Below are positions 61,701 through 64,000 of a DNA stretch of 64,000 nucleotides, in pieces. The position numbers were made by a program, and so were the translations under genes. The stretch comes from Phaseolus vulgaris (Eukaryota > Streptophyta > Magnoliopsida > Fabales > Fabaceae): NCBI RefSeq assembly GCF_000499845.2, contig NC_023758.2:39512108-39576107 (forward strand). Reading direction: 5' to 3'. The notes beneath the pieces were generated by a model. That model ran no database searches. It saw only the letters and a list, made by a program, of their open reading frames with translations, and was not told where the DNA came from. Within the stretch, counting starts at the first letter, position 1; the number at the start of each line of letters is the position of its first letter.

Positions 61701-64000
61701 TTGTCCGTTCAGATGGTTATCTTTTAATGACCTAAAGGTGGCAGCACATTCTCATTCAAAATGAAAAAACAGATTTTGGAAAAATAGAACAACTTAGCAC
61801 GAAGACAAGGCAATGCTATAAACTCACAAGTCTGACAATTGAGTTAATGAGGACAAGGCATCCGGAATGCTTCCATTTAATTGATTAGCTGCGAGTGACC
61901 TAAATTTATAAAAAGAAACATAGAAACTAGCATAAGGATAATCAATTATGGATAAGAATACAAATTATTTAGCAATAGCCAGTACAGTAAAACAAGTCAT
62001 AAATTTGGTGATTAAAGAAAACTTACAAGTTCTTTAAAGTAGGGGACAAAGTGGATGGAATGGCCCCTCCAATATGGTTGTTGCTAAGATCCCTGCCCAA
62101 TTGAGGAATAGAAAGCTTCTTGAGGTTTTCATGAAAATGAAAGCACAATTACAGAACCAAAATAAAAATTACATAAAAGAAACGCAATAATTTTCAATAT
62201 GCCATGTGTGACATCATGCAATGCACAACAAAGTTATTGCTTCTTAGTCAAGAGCTATAATAGATCTGATTGGACTGGATAAGAGTTGGAATACACAGCT
62301 TCTTAACAGAATTTTACCCTGTTAAGAAGTCCAAAGAATCAAAATTTTACTTCCTCCTTCAACAGAGGCTACTAAAGATAAAAAGATTTGGGCAGGCAAC
62401 AAAAAAAAGAAATTTACAGTAGGCTTACAAAATGATAAATAATTTTCATAATTTGCAGATTAATGATGTTAGGAACAAAATTTGGAGAATTAAAGCACCT
62501 GAGATGAGAGAATTAAATTTTTTATTTGGCAGATCACACAAGATAGAATTCTTACTAATCTACATATCTTAATGGGGAGCAACAAACTCAGCATACCAAC
62601 ATTGTTAATAAATGGAGGAGACAACTTTACATGCTTTCAGAGATTGTCCCACAGCTTCTCACATATGGTACCACCTCATAGATGCAGAAAATAGGAGCAG
62701 GATTTTAACTACTAAGTTGCAGAATTGGATAAAATTAAATATGGCCCATGAACACTAGCCAGCTGGATGACTTGAAAAGTACTTGGATGTTGCAAGCGAC
62801 ATCAATTGTTCTACGGCTGATGTCAGTTGGGCCAAGTCACAATCGAATATTAGTGTTTGGGCTGCTGAACTCCTAACTAGAAAGAGTTGCACTCAAACTA
62901 TCAGCTATAGCTTTTAGCCTAGTGGTAAGCGCTCAATCCAACAATTGATATCAAGAGCCAAAGTCAGGAGTTCAATTTCCAGTTGAGCAATTGTTTAAGG
63001 GGAGATTGTTGCACAATTATCCTGTGACGTAGGTTAGGTGGACTGAGTCACAATCCAAGAGTTCAATTCCTAGTGGCACAATAGTTGATGGGGAGATTGT
63101 TGTAACTGGCATCACTTGTCCTATGATGGAGGTCAAGTGGCCAAATTGTAGCGCTTGGACTACTGCGCTCTTAAGTAGAAATAATTGCACCTTGACTACC
63201 AGCATTAACTTTGGTCTAGTAGTAAGCATTTGATCCAACATTAGACACACAACTACTACTATATTAAATGGTTTGGCAAAGATGTGTTGGAGTTATAAGG
63301 GATGAACAAGTTAGGTGGGTGGTTAGTTATGCAAAAAAGATAGAGAGAGCTTCAACTTTTGTGGAAGAATTATGGAAAGTTTATTTGGAATTATGTTTAG
63401 CAAAGGAACTCAAACTATAGAGGTCTAAGCTGATTCTGAGGTTACCCGCTTGATAAGCTCTGAGACAAGCTTTGTTGCATGTTGTATCTCAAAGTTGAAA
63501 AGTTACATTCAAAGATATTTACGGATAATCCAACCATTTTGGTCATGTCTTAGCAAACAAAGCAAGCAAAATGGGCGTGGCATACAAAAGTTCAGAATTT
63601 CAACGGTTAGCAGGGGAAAATAAAAAAAAAATGATACCGTGGATTACCCCATTCAAATATATAATAACACTGAATTCATTGGTTTTGAAATAAATGATAA
63701 TGGCCTCTACCGTTTCTTGAAAATTCAAACACACTTACAATTCTATGATGGATGGGAAATCCAAATTACTTCCCAGTTGTCCACTTAAACTCATGCCTCC
63801 CAGTCGCCTGTCAACCCAAATATAAATTTTAGAGGGCCATATCCCAAGGGATCACATCCACCTTCATCAATTAAACAATTCAAGAACACCATATAACAGA
63901 TAAAAACAGTGTAGTTTTTAAGAAAATAGAACAGAAAACAAGACTAAACAACCGACAATAGTTTAAGGAAGAGAGGAAAGACATACAAAGCAGTTATGTT
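55733..64000 (-). CDS. SRF: STRUBBELIG-receptor-family LRR pseudokinase (3' part of gene)
   Basis: Fifteen coding exons visible, minus strand: 64000-63987 (cut by the window), 63807-63740, 62092-62027, 61899-61828, 61731-61660, 61577-61506, 61416-61351, 61228-61163, 60845-60472, 60327-60080, 59575-59304, 57295-57157, 56354-56218, 56119-55963, 55795-55733; about 627 residues, phases agree. Seven small exons of 66-72 bp each carry one leucine-rich repeat (e.g. [17 protein letters not shown]). A Pro/Ser-rich stretch, a membrane helix ([18 protein letters not shown]) and a basic juxtamembrane region follow. The kinase fold has [15 protein letters not shown] where relatives have [15 protein letters not shown] instead of HRD and SDCG instead of DFG, so it should not catalyse. 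SRF proteins act in receptor complexes at the plasma membrane in tissue morphogenesis. The tail after VQDLLRMM is short. The signal peptide and SUB domain lie beyond the window. Confidence 0.93.
57404..57647 (+). repeat. 5' LTR of the young copia element
   Basis: 244 bp, no mismatch to its partner. Contains TATATATAGG about 50 bp before its end and AT-rich promoter-like sequence. Confidence 0.95.
57648..57660 (+). other. Primer-binding site (tRNA-iMet type)
   Basis: TGGTATCAGAGCT directly follows the 5' LTR and matches the 3' end complement of plant initiator tRNA-Met, the usual copia primer. Confidence 0.92.
57808..57886 (+). repeat. Short repeats ACTGTTCAYC in the element leader
   Basis: The leader contains five spaced copies of CTGTTCA(C/T)C in about 75 bp, after two copies of a CAGCCTTCATTGCTG word at 57741-57791. 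They lie just before the ORF start, where packaging or translation signals would be expected (inference). Confidence 0.7.
57887..58843 (+). CDS. Copia gag-like protein fused to the last residues of pol
   Basis: 318 residues from the ATG at 57887 ([10 protein letters not shown]); upstream in-frame codons exist but lack an ATG. Residues 20-240 resemble the gag polypeptide of copia elements ([50 protein letters not shown]). A zinc-knuckle start [13 protein letters not shown] follows, but the final Cys of the CCHC pattern is replaced by Leu. From there the protein reads straight into the C-terminal tail of copia RNase H ([24 protein letters not shown]). Protease, integrase and RT are absent. The ORF is intact and uninterrupted. 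It may make capsid protein for itself or relatives (inference). Confidence 0.85.
   Translation: MAEITEIVNPIGDRSQTAGELQNVHSAYRLNGKNYLKWSQLIRTILKGKGKVSHLTDMAPDEQDAKFKSWDEEDSMIMAWLWNSMVPEISDTCMFLKSAKEIWEAVEQTYSKAKDAAQIYDVKVKTVAAKQGNKSVTEYANQLKSLWMELDHYRVIKAKCSEDSAILKEYIEQDRVYDFLVGLNPEYDQVRIQILGKEKVPGLNEVVAIIRSEESRRGLMLETPTTESSAMKAEGGTAMLTNQKKSGFSNIEKKQEEVWCTYCNKPRHTREKLDSGLICTPYVSTQSQLADILTKGLNCSNFERIISKLGMENIYSPA
58841..58850 (+). other. Polypurine tract of the young copia element
   Basis: TGAGGGGGAG directly precedes the 3' LTR; its TGA is also the stop codon of the ORF. Confidence 0.9.
58851..59094 (+). repeat. 3' LTR of the young copia element
   Basis: 244 bp, identical to 57404-57647, followed by the TGTGG duplication. 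Confidence 0.95.
62798..63245 (+). repeat. Two tandem copies of a tRNA-like (SINE-like) repeat in an SRF intron
   Basis: 62798-62943 and 63107-63241 align throughout, including CTAACTAGAAAGAGTTGCAC versus TTAAGTAGAAATAATTGCAC and AGCCTAGTGGTAAGCGCT versus GGTCTAGTAGTAAGCATT. The first holds TAGCCTAGTGG (62915-62925), an A-box-like word, and GGAGTTCAATTTCC (62967-62980), close to a B box. The word GGGGAGATTGTTG closes two of the units. It looks like a tRNA-derived SINE or a repeat that contains one; no acceptor stem is visible, so it is not a working tRNA gene. Confidence 0.45.

Noticed and set aside
62912..62985. Functional tRNA gene
   Set aside because: A- and B-box-like words exist, but there is no acceptor stem, anticodon arm or clean terminator, and the unit is a repeat.

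Overview
The window is plant nuclear DNA, most likely from a dicot and probably a legume (inference from the gene and repeat families and the strongly AT-rich intergenic DNA; I could not search a database). Four spliced protein-coding genes are present, all on the minus strand, separated by long AT-rich spacers filled with transposable elements. I built the exon models by hand from splice signals, protein family resemblance and reading-phase continuity. The three genes whose first and last coding exons lie in the window all close to a whole number of codons.

Layout: 1-8.8 kb is AT-rich with a degenerate copia LTR and primer site, a long inverted repeat and two decayed LINE fragments. 8.85-14.83 kb is one GC-richer Ty3/gypsy element of the Tat type, with 458-bp LTRs and a CAAAT target duplication. 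It is inserted in minus orientation, has lost the protease-RT-RNase H core, and carries on the opposite strand an extra gene with its own TATA box, an intron and a poly(A) signal. 16.2-21.3 kb is a POD1/TAPT1-like ER membrane protein gene that contains a U12-type AT-AC intron. 22.2-23.1 kb and 35.9-36.9 kb are two copies of a Mutator-like long-TIR element built from small palindromes. 25.6-29.8 kb is a nuclear protein gene with an N-terminal SANT/Myb-like domain and a bromodomain. 30-40 kb is gene-free, AT-rich and repeat-rich (AT microsatellites, a CACTA-type miniature element, a copia leader remnant). 40.3-49.8 kb is a katanin p80 (KTN80) gene with an N-terminal WD40 propeller and a C-terminal con80 domain. 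50-55.4 kb is intergenic. 55.7-64.0 kb is the 3' part of a STRUBBELIG-receptor-family LRR pseudokinase gene that runs off the right edge. One of its introns holds a very young copia-type element (57.4-59.1 kb) with two identical 244-bp LTRs and a single gag-like ORF.

The four host genes do not form a pathway. Katanin p80 acts on microtubules, the POD1/TAPT1 protein in the ER, the SRF protein at the plasma membrane and the SANT/bromodomain protein on chromatin. The least ordinary items are the AT-AC intron, the spliced antisense gene inside a deleted Tat element, the gag-only copia element whose deletion junction falls on the last cysteine of the zinc knuckle, and the pair of palindrome-array Mutator-like elements.
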